Assembly (NCBI GenBank): GCA_017654935.2
Contig: CM065700.1
Span: 50,235,427 to 50,299,426, forward strand
DNA from: Phymorhynchus buccinoides
Taxonomy: Eukaryota > Mollusca > Gastropoda > Neogastropoda > Raphitomidae
Reading direction: 5' to 3'
Length of the DNA stretch: 64,000 nucleotides
A program made the translations under genes and the position numbers. Numbering within the stretch: position 1 is the first letter of the stretch; every line of letters starts with the position of its first letter. The notes under the pieces are model-generated. The model had not been told where the DNA came from, ran no database searches, and worked only from the letters and a program-made list of their open reading frames with translations. Positions 1-10,519 of this stretch are shown here, piece after piece.

Positions 1-37
1 AGACCGTTTTCTAAAATCTAGTCCTTCAGAAAAGTCT

Positions 38-1490
38 TTGTCCAAGTCAAATCTCGGTCAAGAAGTTCGAGTAAGTCTCATTCTTCGCGTTCGGTTCAAG
101 ATACAAAGCAAGTGGTGTCGGAATTGCTGGCTCATTTGCGTTCTACGGGCGAATAGTCTTCGGCCATGCCGTTCTCCTTCTCCCAAGTGGATTCGGCTGG
201 TTTGGTCCAGCACATTTCGGTGGGTGATTCTCATGTTGTTGGGTGTTTTGGACGTTGACCCGGCCTTTCCGACGGTTGGTCTTCCACTCCAGGATTCGTT
301 GTCCGTTGAAGATCTCTCACGGATGGAGCTGCAAACCGGCATCCGGGTTTTTCCCGAACAAGGTCAGTACGGCTCTTCTAGCCAAGCTAGCTCCCGTACC
401 CCATTGGTTCCTGGCGTTCATGATACCGCACGGGCACTTCCGGTTCTGGAAGAAGAAGCTGCGAAGAAACCGGTGGTGCTGTCCGACTTGTCTTACAGAG
501 CTATAGACAACCGGGCGGTACCCACCGATGCCACCATTACGCCTGGTGATGCCGGCCGAAAAACGGACGATGCCGCTAATGGGGGTAGCTTCCCTGGCGA
601 CGGCAGCCTCGGTGCCTTAGGCACCGGGCCGGCATCCGCACCCGGAGTTCTCCGAGCGGACCGGCCACGGCGACATGGTCTCGCGGGTCCACCACGGGCA
701 CGGCGGCTACGGCCTCTCCCGTGGGTGGTCCCTGGCGACGGCAGCCTCGGTGCCTTGGGCACCGGGCCGGCATCCGCACCCGGGGTTCTCCGGAGCGGAC
801 CGGCCACGGCAACATGGTCTCGCGGGTCCACCACGGGCACGTCGGCTACGGCCTCTCCCGTTGGTGGTCCCTGGCGACGGCAGCCTCGGTGCCTTAGGCA
901 CCGGGCCGGTATCCGCACCCGGAGTTCTCCGAGCGGACCGGCCACAGCGACATGGTCTCGCGGGTCCACCACGGGCACGGCGGCTACGGCCTCTCCCGTG
1001 GGTGGTCCCTGGCGACGGCAGCCTCGGTGCCTTAGGCACCGGGCCGGCATCCGCACCCGGGGTTCTCCGGAGCGGACCGGCCACGGCGACATGGTCTCGC
1101 GGGTCCACCACGGTCACGGCGGCTACGGCCTCTCCCGTGGGTAGTCCCCAGGCCCAGGGCCGTACGACGGCGGGCAGTCAGTCCATGGGACGTTTGCCTC
1201 AGCCCGTACCGGTCACGCCCGTTACCGCTGGTATGGTTCTTCAGCGGACCTACTCTCACCAGGAGGTTATGGACCTTTTGTCGGGTTGTTCTTCCTTCGG
1301 TCTGTCAGCTCAACCAGCGGCGTCAGTTACGACTTCGGGTCACACGGTGGATTCTATGGAAGAGGTTTTTTCAGATCCTTCTGTTTCTGTCATTCAAGGG
1401 TATCTGGCGGCCTTGCAGCCTTACTGCGCTCCTTCTTTCACGGTTGCAACCGAGAGTTGTTCAACCGTACCCTTGTTGTCTTCCTTCTGA
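38..1490 (+). pseudogene. DIRS gag-like region, frame-broken
   Basis: This open region lies upstream of the RT domain where DIRS gag is expected. The first about 180 codons (from 38) look like ordinary protein. After 592 a GC-rich 138-bp tandem repeat takes over, and one 139-bp unit shifts the reading frame so that the same repeat is read in two frames. Another frame continues from 675 to 1490. No domain was recognised; the assignment rests on position within the element. Confidence 0.45.
592..1145 (+). repeat. GC-rich 138-bp minisatellite inside DIRS gag
   Basis: About four units start at 592, 730, 869 and 1007, recognisable by the repeated CCCTGGCGACGGCAGCC. Spacing is 138, 139 and 138 bp. 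The 138-bp unit preserves frame and the 139-bp unit breaks it. Confidence 0.85.
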
Positions 1491-2322
1491 ACGAATTTTT
1501 GCGGGGGCAACGGCCCCGGCTTCGCCGTTCTTTCGAATGATGTCTGTTCTGGCAGGCATGGTTTCTTCTGATTACAACCATGAGTTGTTCAACCAGTTGT
1601 CTCGTTCACCCGTTCCAGTAATCCTTTTTGGTCTGGTTCCGTCCCGATCGAACTATACTGTCCGGCTAACATGATCTTCCATGCCCAGCCGTCAGCTCAG
1701 TTGTTTGACTGGGTGGCGTTGAAATGGGTTAAGTCTACGTCACGTTTGCACACTGTTTCGCTTTTTGTCTACATGTTTTCCTTTTCGGTGGGGACATTTC
1801 CGCGTCATCTGGTTAGATTTGACGTCATGCGATAGCAACTATGTTGCTCTTTCGGTCTGTCCCTACGTCAGAGGTAGTTTTTTATTTTTACCTTCCAACG
1901 GTCTTAGCATGTAGAGTTGGTTACGAAGTGCAGTCGCACATTCGTACCGTGGCTTCTCAGTTTGCTAGTTCAGAGGTTGAATCTGCTGTTTTGCGGATTC
2001 TCATCTTAATCATTTAGTACTAGCTGTCTCTTCCCGTCATCGATCCTTTGCTTGCCCATTCTGAACAAGTCTTGTCCAAATGTGGGCCATTTTGTTTTTG
2101 ACTCAGACTCGCCACTTCGATTTTTTCTGGTTCGAAAGGGCGTAGCAGCGTGTGGTGGCCCGGTCCGGCCACTCATAGTCCGTTTTGTATCGGCCTTGGC
2201 TGCTCTAGGTGACTCCATGCGGAGTTTGTCATCTCCTGGCTGCTTTTCCAGGATGTTGTCTCGGTGGAGTCCACTCAGGTTCTGCCCCAGGATGATGCTT
2301 TCGGTACCCTTCTGTCTCGTGG

Positions 2323-3948
2323 GTGCCGATTGTCTTTTCTCCGCCTGCAGATCCTCTTCGCTTTCAGATCTTGGACGCAGAGGTCAAGTCCCTTCTGGAC
2401 AAGGGTGCTGTGATTCCAGTACCCAACCCAGGCCCGGGTTTCTACTCGCGCATGTTCACTGTACCAAAGAAGAACTGTGAGTTCCGTCCAGTGCTGGACT
2501 TGTCTCCTCTCAATGCTTTTCTGCGCCCCATGGCGTTCAGAATGGAGACGGCTGCTTCGGTTCACAACTTCATCCAGCCGGGGGATTGGGCGACTTCCAT
2601 AGACCTCAAGGATGCCTTTTTCCATATTTCGATCCACCCAGATCGAAGGCATCTCTTGAGGTTCGTATGGGGGAACACGACTTATCAGTTCGTAGCCCTT
2701 CCCTCCGGGCTCTCTCTGGCCCCTTGGATTTTCACCATGGTGGTCAGGGAGTTCGTCGGCGTGGCCGGGTCCAGAGGGATCCGGCTCAAGGTGTACCTGG
2801 ACGGCTGGCTCACCTCGGCTCAGTCCAGGGACCGGTGCCAGGAACACACTTCGGAGCTCCAGGACCTGTCCGTCCAGGTTGGTTTTCAACATGAACGTCA
2901 AAAAGTCGGATTAGACTCCGGCCCAGGAATTCAAATTTCTGGGGATGGTCTTCAATACCCAGACGTTCACGGTCTGTCCGTCTCCGGATCAGATCCAGTC
3001 CATTCAGTCCTTTCGGGAAAGTGTTCTGTTGGCAGGTTCAGCAACGGTTCGTCAACTTCTCAAGTTGCTGGGCATCATGGAGTCTTTGGCAGACCTCTTG
3101 CCTCTGGGACGTCTGCACAGGCGTCCGTTACAACGAAAGTGTGCGGAACTCAGGGTTTCTCATCTTCCTCTGGAATCTCAGATTGTTTTGGGCTCGTGGT
3201 TTCGTGGCTCAGTTCTCCAGTGGTTGGATCTGGTTTGGCTGGGGTCCTCTGTTCCCAGTCGGCCTCTCCACCATCAAGAATTCCTTTTCACGGATGCATC
3301 AAAGGAAGGTTGGGGGGCTCATCTGGACCGGTGAGAGGTTTCGGGGTTGTGGTCCAAGCAGATTCGTCTCTCCACATCAATTTTCTGGAGATGGAGGCGG
3401 TTTCGCTCGCGCTCAAAGCGCTACTTCCCCTGCTACGAGGCAAGTGGGTCACAGTTTGTGGCGACAACTCCACTTGCCTCTCGTACCTTCGGCGTCAGGG
3501 GGGCACGAAATCGTCTTCACTCTCCAGGAAGGCAGAGGAGATCCTGCTTTGGACTGCACAGAATTCCATTCTTCTAACCGTGGAGTTCTTTCCCGGGAAG
3601 TTGAATGTTCTCGCCGACCAGCTGGGCCGTTCCAACCAGGTGATTGCAACGGAGTGGACTCTCGTCCATCAGGTCCTTCAACCCATTTGGTCAATGTGGG
3701 GAAACCCACACATCGACTTGTTTGCAACTCGCTTCAGCCGGCGTCTTCCGCTTTTCGTCTCCCCGTTGGCAGATCCCTTGGCATGGGCAAGAAATGCCTT
3801 CAGTCTCCAGTGGACGGGTCTGTGGGCCTACGCCTACCCATCCACAGCTCTTCTTCCAAAGGTGTTGGAAAGGTGTGCTCGGGAGCGTCCTGCTCTGATC
3901 CTCATAGCGTCAGGATGGGAAACTGTCCGTTGTTCCCCGAGCTGTTAG
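2323..3948 (+). pseudogene. DIRS reverse transcriptase and RNase H, inactive
   Basis: The RT fingers and palm are readable (VLDLSPLNAFL, SIDLKDAFFHISIH, LPSGLSLAPWIFT), followed by YLDGWL near 2794-2811, where active DIRS RTs have YLDD; the second catalytic Asp is replaced by Gly. From about 2885 the conserved sequence moves to another frame (FLGMVFNTQTF, FLFTDASKEGWGAHL near 3288-3325) and returns to the first frame after about 3330 for the RNase H part (INFLEMEAVSLAL, CGDNSTCLSYL). At least two compensating frameshifts are needed. The frame ends at a stop at 3946-3948. Confidence 0.85.
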
Positions 3949-4039
3949 CTCTCACCCACGTTCCGGGTGTTCCCCTCCAGTTGTCACCAAGTCACTTGTT
4001 CAACCGCGGACAGGCGTTCCACATCGAAATCCTGCCGTC

Positions 4040-5125
4040 CTTCACCTGACCGCTTGGCTACTTTGCGGTCAGGATTGCGGTCACAGGGTCTGAAAGGTGA
4101 AACCATTGAAGTGATTCTTCAATCCCGTCGTCAAAGCATGAATACCTTGTATTCCTTGCGTTGGACCTCTTGGTTCAATTTCTGTTCAATGAGTCTTTTT
4201 CTCCTTTGCACCCGACTGGTGCTCAGTTTGTTTTCTTTTCGTCTCATTTGCATAATGAGAAGGGCCTCTTGGACCAAACTTGTCAGGTTATAAGTCGGCA
4301 GTTAGCACTATTTCGATTGCTACTGGTCGTCAACCTTCCTTTGCTTCTTCTGTCTTGGTTTCCCATTTTTTGGATGGTTTGCGTAATAAGTCGATTCGCC
4401 CAACCATCAGACTTCCGCTATGGGACGTTTTTTCTTGTGCTTCACTTTCTCAGGTCAGAATGTGAACCGCTTTCTTCGTTATCTTTTAAGCTTCTTTCTG
4501 TTATAACGCTTTTCCTCGTTAGTCTTGCCTTAGCGAGACGTGTGAGTGGTATCCACGCTCTTAGCGGTTTAGTTAATGATTATGAATTCGCGGAGGATGG
4601 TTCCTCGATCTCCCTGGCTTTTCTACCGGAATTCCGTGCGAAAAATCAATCGGCTCAGCAAGCTTCTCCGTTGGTTGTTATCGAAAGTCTCTCTAACATC
4701 CTCGCTCCGGACGATGAGGAAAATGTCTGTGTCCGGTTCGCTGTTTGCGGGCATATCTCCTTCGTTCAGTCTCGTTCCGTAGCCAGAAACGCCGCCTTTT
4801 CATTTCTTTGAATTCCAACTATTCAAATGATATCCGTAAGGCCACTTTGGCTCGCTGGTTAGTCGAGTTGATTCGACTAGCCTACTCCCACGCCGATCGT
4901 TCTGCGCCCCCAGGTATACGGGCTCACGAAGTTAGGGCTATTAGCACCTCACTAGTCTTGGTCAGGGGTGTTCCAGTCCCTTCCTTATGTCCTCCGCCTT
5001 CTGGAAGTCGGAGACTACATTTACCTCTTTCTGCCTGCGCGAGTTTTCTACTCTCCGGCAGGACAACACGTTTGGCATTCGACGTGCTGTGTTGTCCTCC
5101 AAGACGGTGTCCTTTTGAGGTTTGA
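4040..5125 (+). pseudogene. DIRS tyrosine recombinase, fragmented
   Basis: Recombinase pieces lie in three frames: a core-binding segment near 4078-4190 (SRRQSMNTLYSLRWTSW), a middle helix segment near 4290-4400 (VSHFLDGLRNKSIRP), the first catalytic Arg in LARRVSGIHAL near 4530-4560, and HEVRAISTS near 4925-4950, matching the HxxR box. The C-terminal Tyr could not be placed. Changes of frame show it is not functional. It would join the element into the genome as a circle. Confidence 0.7.
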
Positions 5126-5311
5126 CTTATTGTCTGTTTGTTTTTATAGACTTATGTCTTTTGGGGGATATGTAAACATGATTTGCTGTTTTACCTTCTT
5201 ATTTTAGATGGTATGTGTGTGTTTATGTGGTATCTCTGTCATGGTTTGTTCCATGGTTCTCAGAGTAGTGCTAAACCATTACCCACCTCCTTGTTGGTAA
5301 TCATGCACTTT

Positions 5312-5400
5312 GTAGTGGAATGGTAAGGATGATAGAATAGATTGAGGAATTTTTATTAATTCTACTATCTATTTTATCTATATACTTACCATTCCACTAC
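5312..5400. repeat. DIRS internal complementary region
   Basis: Bases 5343-5400 are perfectly complementary (58 bp) to 5591-5648, the right terminus. Bases 5312-5342 would correspond to the complement of the unseen left terminus. In DIRS elements this region is thought to template completion of a circular intermediate. It also begins and ends with inverted copies of GTAGTGGAATGGTAAG, so it can fold on itself. Confidence 0.8.
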
Positions 5401-5581
5401 ATTTAATTGACCCACCCACCTCCCTCCTAATGGTTTTTGAACGTGTACCTTCCCTTTTTATTAGATGCTTGCTTTCAAGAAAGTGAGTAGTCTGCTTAAC
5501 CGGAAGTTACCTGGATTGGGAGTTGTGGTAGTAAGACACTCTTGGTTTTATTTCTGTCTTCCAAGCTAATCTTGTACAAAT

Positions 5582-5648
5582 ATGCACTTTGTAGTGGAAT
5601 GGTAAGTATATAGATAAAATAGATAGTAGAATTAATAAAAATTCCTCA
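5582..5648 (+). repeat. DIRS right inverted terminal repeat
   Basis: The element ends here in a sequence exactly complementary to the internal region at 5343-5400. The adjoining bases from 5649 are AT-rich and match nothing in the DIRS, so this is taken as the boundary with the Polinton. Confidence 0.75.
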
Positions 5649-5841
5649 GTCTAAGTTACACGAAATAAACACAACAGTTGTAAATAAAAAATCGCTCGAC
5701 TCAAACAATACAAAGCGTGTGTTTAAATCACCTGAGTTTTCGTATTCAATTGGTCACTGGAGAACTAAGTGTCATAGTCAGTAGACTTTTTAAACTTGTA
5801 ATCATACGTTAAACTGTATGCACCATTTGGAGTTCTTATTG

Positions 5842-6471
5842 TTATTTCCCTAGAACAGATTTTAATGTGTCGTTTATTTTTTTTTCGCATTCTTTTTTTA
5901 TCGCTTCTATGTTTTGCGGTTGTAAAAAACTTGCTCTTGATTTTTTCTGAAGTTCAAACTTTTGCATTTTGTAGTCGTTGTAGTCTGCTTGGAGTCTATT
6001 GAACTCCTCATCCGAAATTTGAGAGTCTTGCAAAGCTTTACTGATAATCAATCGAAATGAACTAAGTTTTGCCATTATTAATTGAACCATGGCTGTATGC
6101 TTTTGAAGTTTTATTTTTATTTTTTTGTTGAAAGCGGTCGTTGTTATTGAAAACAACCCAAGCGTCAGCGACACACAACCCAACGGCAAAGCTACTACTG
6201 ATCCAACACCAGTCGCCAACAATCCTACTGAGCTCCCCGCTGTTATTGCACCTAGACTACTAAATCCAGTATTTAAGTATGTTGTTGAATTAAACAAACA
6301 AGAGTACCTTCGTTTGGTTCTGTTATAGTTAGTGAGGTCTTTTTCCAATTCTCTTTGTATTTCTGTAATGGTAGACAATCTGAACTTTCTGATTTCAGGA
6401 TCATCACCACCATCAGTCTTTTCTTTGTCAGTATCTTCTTTTGGTATTTTTGGATAAACTTTAACGGACAT
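5842..6471 (-). CDS. Polinton hydrophobic-hairpin protein of unknown function
   Basis: 209 residues. A charged N-terminus and a short helical stretch (residues about 35-55) precede a strongly hydrophobic Gly/Ala-rich block (about 70-114) that could form two membrane segments. The rest is Lys-rich and helical, ending in a coiled-coil-like region. I chose the Met at 6469-6471; an upstream in-frame Met at 6513 would overlap the next gene. Proteins of this layout occur in other invertebrate Polintons, but no function is known to me. It is intact. Confidence 0.7.
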   Translation of the reverse strand: MSVKVYPKIPKEDTDKEKTDGGDDPEIRKFRLSTITEIQRELEKDLTNYNRTKRRYSCLFNSTTYLNTGFSSLGAITAGSSVGLLATGVGSVVALPLGCVSLTLGLFSITTTAFNKKIKIKLQKHTAMVQLIMAKLSSFRLIISKALQDSQISDEEFNRLQADYNDYKMQKFELQKKSRASFLQPQNIEAIKKECEKKINDTLKSVLGK

Positions 6472-6502
6472 CTTTTTATATTTAAAAAAAAAAATTAAAC
6501 AT

Positions 6503-7354
6503 TTAATTTGCACTTGCTATCATTTTAAGAAGATCATCAGGCAAAATGCTTTCAGTGTAATAAAACCCAATGAGATCTAAATTAGTAACATTAATGTTCG
6601 TTAATTCTTTGAGATTGTTTGGATCAACACTCAATATAACTTTATCGCTGGTCGACACTGCCTTAATTTCTTCACCGCGGTTTTGAATAACGATAGTACA
6701 TCTCACTGATTCAACATCCAAGTTTTGCCAAGAAATAAGAATCCCTTTCATTAGGTTGTCGCTAACACCAACAGGTAGGGAATCAGGGTTGTCTGCTCTA
6801 ACAGAAAGTTCAAATATCATAGTAAATTCGTCTGCTAAAGCCATTTTAGGAATGAACTCTAATTGCGTGGCTGCATCTTTTGTCACTGTCTTTTTTCTAT
6901 GCAGCATGTACTGTCTCTTTTTATAAGGTTTGATTGCTATTTCTCTTCTGCTGTTGTTTTGGGGAATCAGACTGACATGTAACGGCCCTGAGTTAAATGA
7001 TTTGCGAAAGTATTTGTTATTATCAAAGAATGTAAACGGGCTTAAAAATTCAAACTTTATTTCCCAATCAATGAATGGAATTAAATGCCATTTGTTATCC
7101 CTTTTCCTAACAACTTTATATTCAAACTGGCCAACATTGTCAGCTACTACATTACGCAGTTGCTCTAGTTTAGGTACCTTTTTATCACTTATTTCTGCTC
7201 GTTTATAATAGCCGTCTTTTGTGTACTCAAACCCATACAGCGCTCCTATCTCCCCATTTAAATCAAAGTCTTCTGTGTCTGCTAGGTCCTTCAATTCTAA
7301 AGTTGCGCATCTAACAGGGTCAAGCATAACCGGTTGATCTGGTCCACGCGACAT
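6503..7354 (-). CDS. Polinton protein of unknown function, 283 aa
   Basis: Intact 283-residue frame, soluble-looking, with no membrane segment and many alternating beta-like stretches (for example ILISWQNLDVESVRCTIVIQ). The beta-rich character and its position beside a penton-like gene make a structural role possible, but this is inference. It lies 14 bp downstream of the next gene in the same leftward series, with 31 bp before the following gene. Confidence 0.65.
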   Translation of the reverse strand: MSRGPDQPVMLDPVRCATLELKDLADTEDFDLNGEIGALYGFEYTKDGYYKRAEISDKKVPKLEQLRNVVADNVGQFEYKVVRKRDNKWHLIPFIDWEIKFEFLSPFTFFDNNKYFRKSFNSGPLHVSLIPQNNSRREIAIKPYKKRQYMLHRKKTVTKDAATQLEFIPKMALADEFTMIFELSVRADNPDSLPVGVSDNLMKGILISWQNLDVESVRCTIVIQNRGEEIKAVSTSDKVILSVDPNNLKELTNINVTNLDLIGFYYTESILPDDLLKMIASAN

Positions 7355-7368
7355 AGTTTTATACTAAA

Positions 7369-8052
7369 TTATTTTATTTCTAACAAAGCATTAAGGCCGT
7401 CGCACTGAACTTCTTTTCCTTTTCCGTCAGTTATTCTTATTTTTAGTGAATGGTGAACCCCACAAATTAATTCTTTAAACTGTAAGTTAGTGAACGTAAT
7501 AATTTCGTAATCACAGTATGCTGCTTTTGCTGTTGGAAGAACTCTTAACACAGTAGACGGCTGGTTATCAAATAAGTTGTTATCCGTACTCAGGATATCT
7601 AAATGAAAGTATAATAAAGAATGTATTCCAAGATTAAGTGATTTTACAGCCGTAAATGCATTACTTTCCAGTGCATTATCAGTAACATGGAACCTGTGTA
7701 CTCCAAAACCTAATAGTTTAGCCAATTCATTAGCAAATTCAAATACTACTCCTTTTTGGCCTCTAAACATCATCTTCACTTTTAAATTTCCCTCATTAAG
7801 TTTTAAAGTAATGTCGATGTCGTTTAATATTTCTTTTAATGAACAAAAACCGTAATAACCGTCAGGTATAGTTAGTTCAATTTTCCCTGCGCTATCAATT
7901 TTTCTTATCCAATTATTTTTTAAGGATTCGCTTATGTTAATCCATTTAACTTTGTAATAAATTTCATGGAGCGCTACTTTTAGAGAACCATTATTTTCAA
8001 TAGGGCGTTGTAAAAGTATTGGCTCTTCTTGATCAGTTATATAAATAAACAT
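7369..8052 (-). CDS. Probable minor capsid (penton-like) protein of Polinton
   Basis: 227 residues from the Met at 8050-8052 (MFIYITDQEE). The frame is open further upstream, but that part overlaps the divergent gene at 8072 and is unlikely to be used. It is beta-rich, with a conserved-looking C-terminal block: STVLRVLP (residues about 165-172), then IRITDGKGKEV and a final LLEIK strand. This resembles the C-terminal signature of single-jelly-roll minor capsid proteins of Polintons. The start lies only 19 bp from the divergent 8072 gene, suggesting a shared promoter. Confidence 0.5.
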   Translation of the reverse strand: MFIYITDQEEPILLQRPIENNGSLKVALHEIYYKVKWINISESLKNNWIRKIDSAGKIELTIPDGYYGFCSLKEILNDIDITLKLNEGNLKVKMMFRGQKGVVFEFANELAKLLGFGVHRFHVTDNALESNAFTAVKSLNLGIHSLLYFHLDILSTDNNLFDNQPSTVLRVLPTAKAAYCDYEIITFTNLQFKELICGVHHSLKIRITDGKGKEVQCDGLNALLEIK

Positions 8053-8071
8053 TTTTATTGCGGATATATAA

Positions 8072-9323
8072 ATGAATGCTTTTAAATATAACAAAGACGC
8101 TAAATATGCAGTTGGATCATATAACCCTAAAACTATAGCTATTGATTCATTAGACGTTTCAGTGGGGCCTGGCAAGTTTAAAGTTAAGGTCAGTAATCCA
8201 TTAGTTCATTATTTAAATCCCCCCATCAAACATGATAACATCGCGAAGGCTTGGTTTAGTCATCCAATGCAGTTTTATCAAAACCAGTTAAACTTTGCTG
8301 TGTTTTGTGCGACGAGTGGGTGCGGTGTTTCGTTCGCTGATCATTTAAATCACCCTGAAGTCATGGTAAAAGCAGTTTATAGATTTCATTTCTATTATAC
8401 ATTCAGACGTATTTTGTCTGAACTGCAGGTACCATTACTACATGAAAAAACGTTTAATCCGTTCAGCAACAGAATTAATTTGAAGGCTTTTGAGCGGATC
8501 TCTAATGAGTTTAACATTAACTTGAATACTGACTTTAGACAGAAGTTAGATCGTAATCACGGATTAGGTTCACTTTATTATTGGGGCGTGCACAGAAAGT
8601 ATAACTATGATTGGATCCTCCTTACACGTCTTTTTCTTCAGGTACGACTGTTCATCTAGGATCAATAGAACAAGAACATAAAACCGCATGGTCAACATTT
8701 ATTCTTGACACTTCTGAAGGATTAACAAAGGCAGGGATAGAACGTGTAAATGATTCTATCCGTACTTACGTGTGGTGTTTGCTAGGATCGCAATCACAAG
8801 TAAGGTCAGAGATAATGAATCCTTCAACCGGGTTTGATGCGCAAAAACAATATTTAGCTGATTTAGAAGATTCAATTAATTCTACAGTTGATCTACCGAC
8901 AAGTATTAAAAAGTATCAAGACGTTTTGATGTATGCAAGATCGAAAGTAGACTTTGCTTTGGTAGTGGACTCTACATGCTACCGAGTGATCTTCGACTAC
9001 AAATAGGCGTAATTGAAAACTATAACAACGAAATCCTTGTAGCAGGAGATAACACAGTAGTCGGGGTGAATTCAAAAATGAATTCTGACCTGCCTGTGCC
9101 ATCAATCATACGAAGAACAAGTCCAATCCCTAACAATAAAACAAATAATACGACTTCAAATTTAAGTTCAAATTCAACGATCTTACGGGGTTCAAATTCA
9201 ACGATCTTACCGAATTCAATTACTTATGAAAACGAAAACGAAAATCATGAAAATGAAAAGACAGCATTAGTTCTTTTTTTAACAGCGACTGGTCTAGTTT
9301 ATTTTTATTTTACTAGAAAGTAA
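8072..9323 (+). pseudogene. Conserved Polinton protein, broken by two frameshifts
   Basis: Three consecutive reading frames carry what looks like one protein. 8072-about 8610 holds ATSGCGVSFADH and YRFHFYYTFRRIL; about 8611-8970 holds SEGLTKAGIERVNDSIRTYV and CLLGSQSQVRS; 8976-9323 ends with an Asn/Ser-rich linker and a C-terminal hydrophobic segment (ALVLFLTATGLVYFYF). The frame changes near 8605-8613 and again near 8960-8980; neither site has an obvious slippery heptamer. The same gene type is common in invertebrate Polintons, and its role is unknown. The 3' end overlaps the convergent gene by 30 bp. Confidence 0.65.
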
Positions 9324-10475
9324 TCCGGCAATTAGAACTAGCAGCATCCATAAATGTTCAGCCATAAAACCGACTACTTTGCTTGCTGCAGAAAAAAGCC
9401 AACTAACAATACCGCCTAATATTCCTGGTAGAGCGTCTAGAGCTTTTATTCCTAATTTTTTTAATAGATTCTTTAAATGATCCAGTTGTTTTTTAATCCA
9501 ATTCTTATCGCTTGATGGTGGAGATGGTGGCGGTGTTCCTGCTCCTGCTCCTGTTAAAGCAAACACTAAAGTAGAGATTGCAAAACCTAAAGCTGTTAAA
9601 ACACTAGCAATCGTAACACCTTGCTCTTTAAATAAAGTTTTTATTCGTTCAGCTAACGTCGTGTTTTCGTGTAAAATTCTTTGGATGGTTTCTTTTATTC
9701 TGCTGAATTGTGTTCGTAATTGTTCACGGTTAGTTGACAGTACTTCTAGTCTTGCCGCTCTCTCGTGTTGAAGATCGTCTAGTCTTTGCATGATTCTGTC
9801 TTTCACGCCTTGTCCTAGGTTGCTGTCGTCCGCTTCAACTAATTTCTGTTTTTCTCTGTCAATGTGAGCATCCAGTTCGCTTAACTTTGCTAGATTATTT
9901 GTTAACTCGCCCCTGGTAGATTGTAATGTTGAATTGAGCGCCATTAGTTCTCTCATAGGTAATGGTGAATCATGTAATGTTTTTAAATGGGTTTCTTCAT
10001 CTTCTAAAGCTATAAAACTAGTTATTTGGTCTGCAGTCGCGCTTAAGTCTCTAAGAGGAATCGATTGAAGTTGGGAATCAGTAGGTATTTCTTGTTCCAC
10101 GTTTTGAAGTTTAGAAACAGCTTCTGTTGATAGTTTTGGTTTGGGTTCGAAGCCAAATCGGGTTTGTTCTCTTACAGTAAGCCTGCTACGAGCTGTACTC
10201 TCTGATACAAACTTAAGAGGATTTGGTTTAGTTGTAAGTTGGGCTAATTTTTCATTATCTTTTCTCAGAAACAAATGCTCATCTATTATATTGTAGTCGT
10301 TAGTAACAATAATTTCGGGTGGTTCTAACCCCCAACTTTCATATAACAATCCTACTCTATGTTCTATTTCTGCTTGTTTTAAAGGTGAATGACGACTAAA
10401 CGGTCTAACTTCTTCACCCATGTCATCTCCAGGTTCCAAGACGTCATAATAGCGGTCTGCTTCTATTCCTTCCAT
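9294..10475 (-). CDS. Polinton coiled-coil protein with C-terminal membrane segments
   Basis: Intact, 393 residues. An acidic N-terminal half is followed by a long helical, probably coiled-coil region (about 170-280), then the block REQG-like KEQGVTIASVLTALGF (about 282-297) with a first hydrophobic segment to about 310, a Pro/Ser linker (PPPSPPSS), a basic amphipathic helix, and two more hydrophobic stretches (about 345-362 and 374-388). This architecture recurs in invertebrate Polintons. The role is unknown; a virion membrane-associated or tail-like structural part is conceivable. Confidence 0.7.
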   Translation of the reverse strand: MEGIEADRYYDVLEPGDDMGEEVRPFSRHSPLKQAEIEHRVGLLYESWGLEPPEIIVTNDYNIIDEHLFLRKDNEKLAQLTTKPNPLKFVSESTARSRLTVREQTRFGFEPKPKLSTEAVSKLQNVEQEIPTDSQLQSIPLRDLSATADQITSFIALEDEETHLKTLHDSPLPMRELMALNSTLQSTRGELTNNLAKLSELDAHIDREKQKLVEADDSNLGQGVKDRIMQRLDDLQHERAARLEVLSTNREQLRTQFSRIKETIQRILHENTTLAERIKTLFKEQGVTIASVLTALGFAISTLVFALTGAGAGTPPPSPPSSDKNWIKKQLDHLKNLLKKLGIKALDALPGILGGIVSWLFSAASKVVGFMAEHLWMLLVLIAGLLSSKIKIN

Positions 10476-10519
10476 GTTTTTATTTATAATTATGTTTTTA
10501 TTTTATTTCTAAAAGAGAG

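Larger units (their letters stand above)
1..5648 (+). mobile_element. DIRS-type tyrosine-recombinase retrotransposon, left end outside window, decayed
   Basis: The order is a gag-like region, reverse transcriptase, RNase H and tyrosine recombinase, followed by an internal complementary region (5312-5400) and a right inverted terminal repeat (5582-5648). This order and these termini are diagnostic of DIRS elements, which integrate with a tyrosine recombinase instead of a DDE integrase. The coding part is GC-rich, unlike the AT-rich Polinton that follows directly. Several frameshifts and a changed RT active site indicate a dead copy. The left inverted repeat is not in the window. Confidence 0.85.

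Noticed and set aside
38..1144. A 368-codon host gene
   Set aside because: Composition is driven by the 138-bp repeat and it lies inside the DIRS element.
8600..8980. Programmed ribosomal frameshifting
   Set aside because: No slippery heptamer or clear downstream structure at either frame change.
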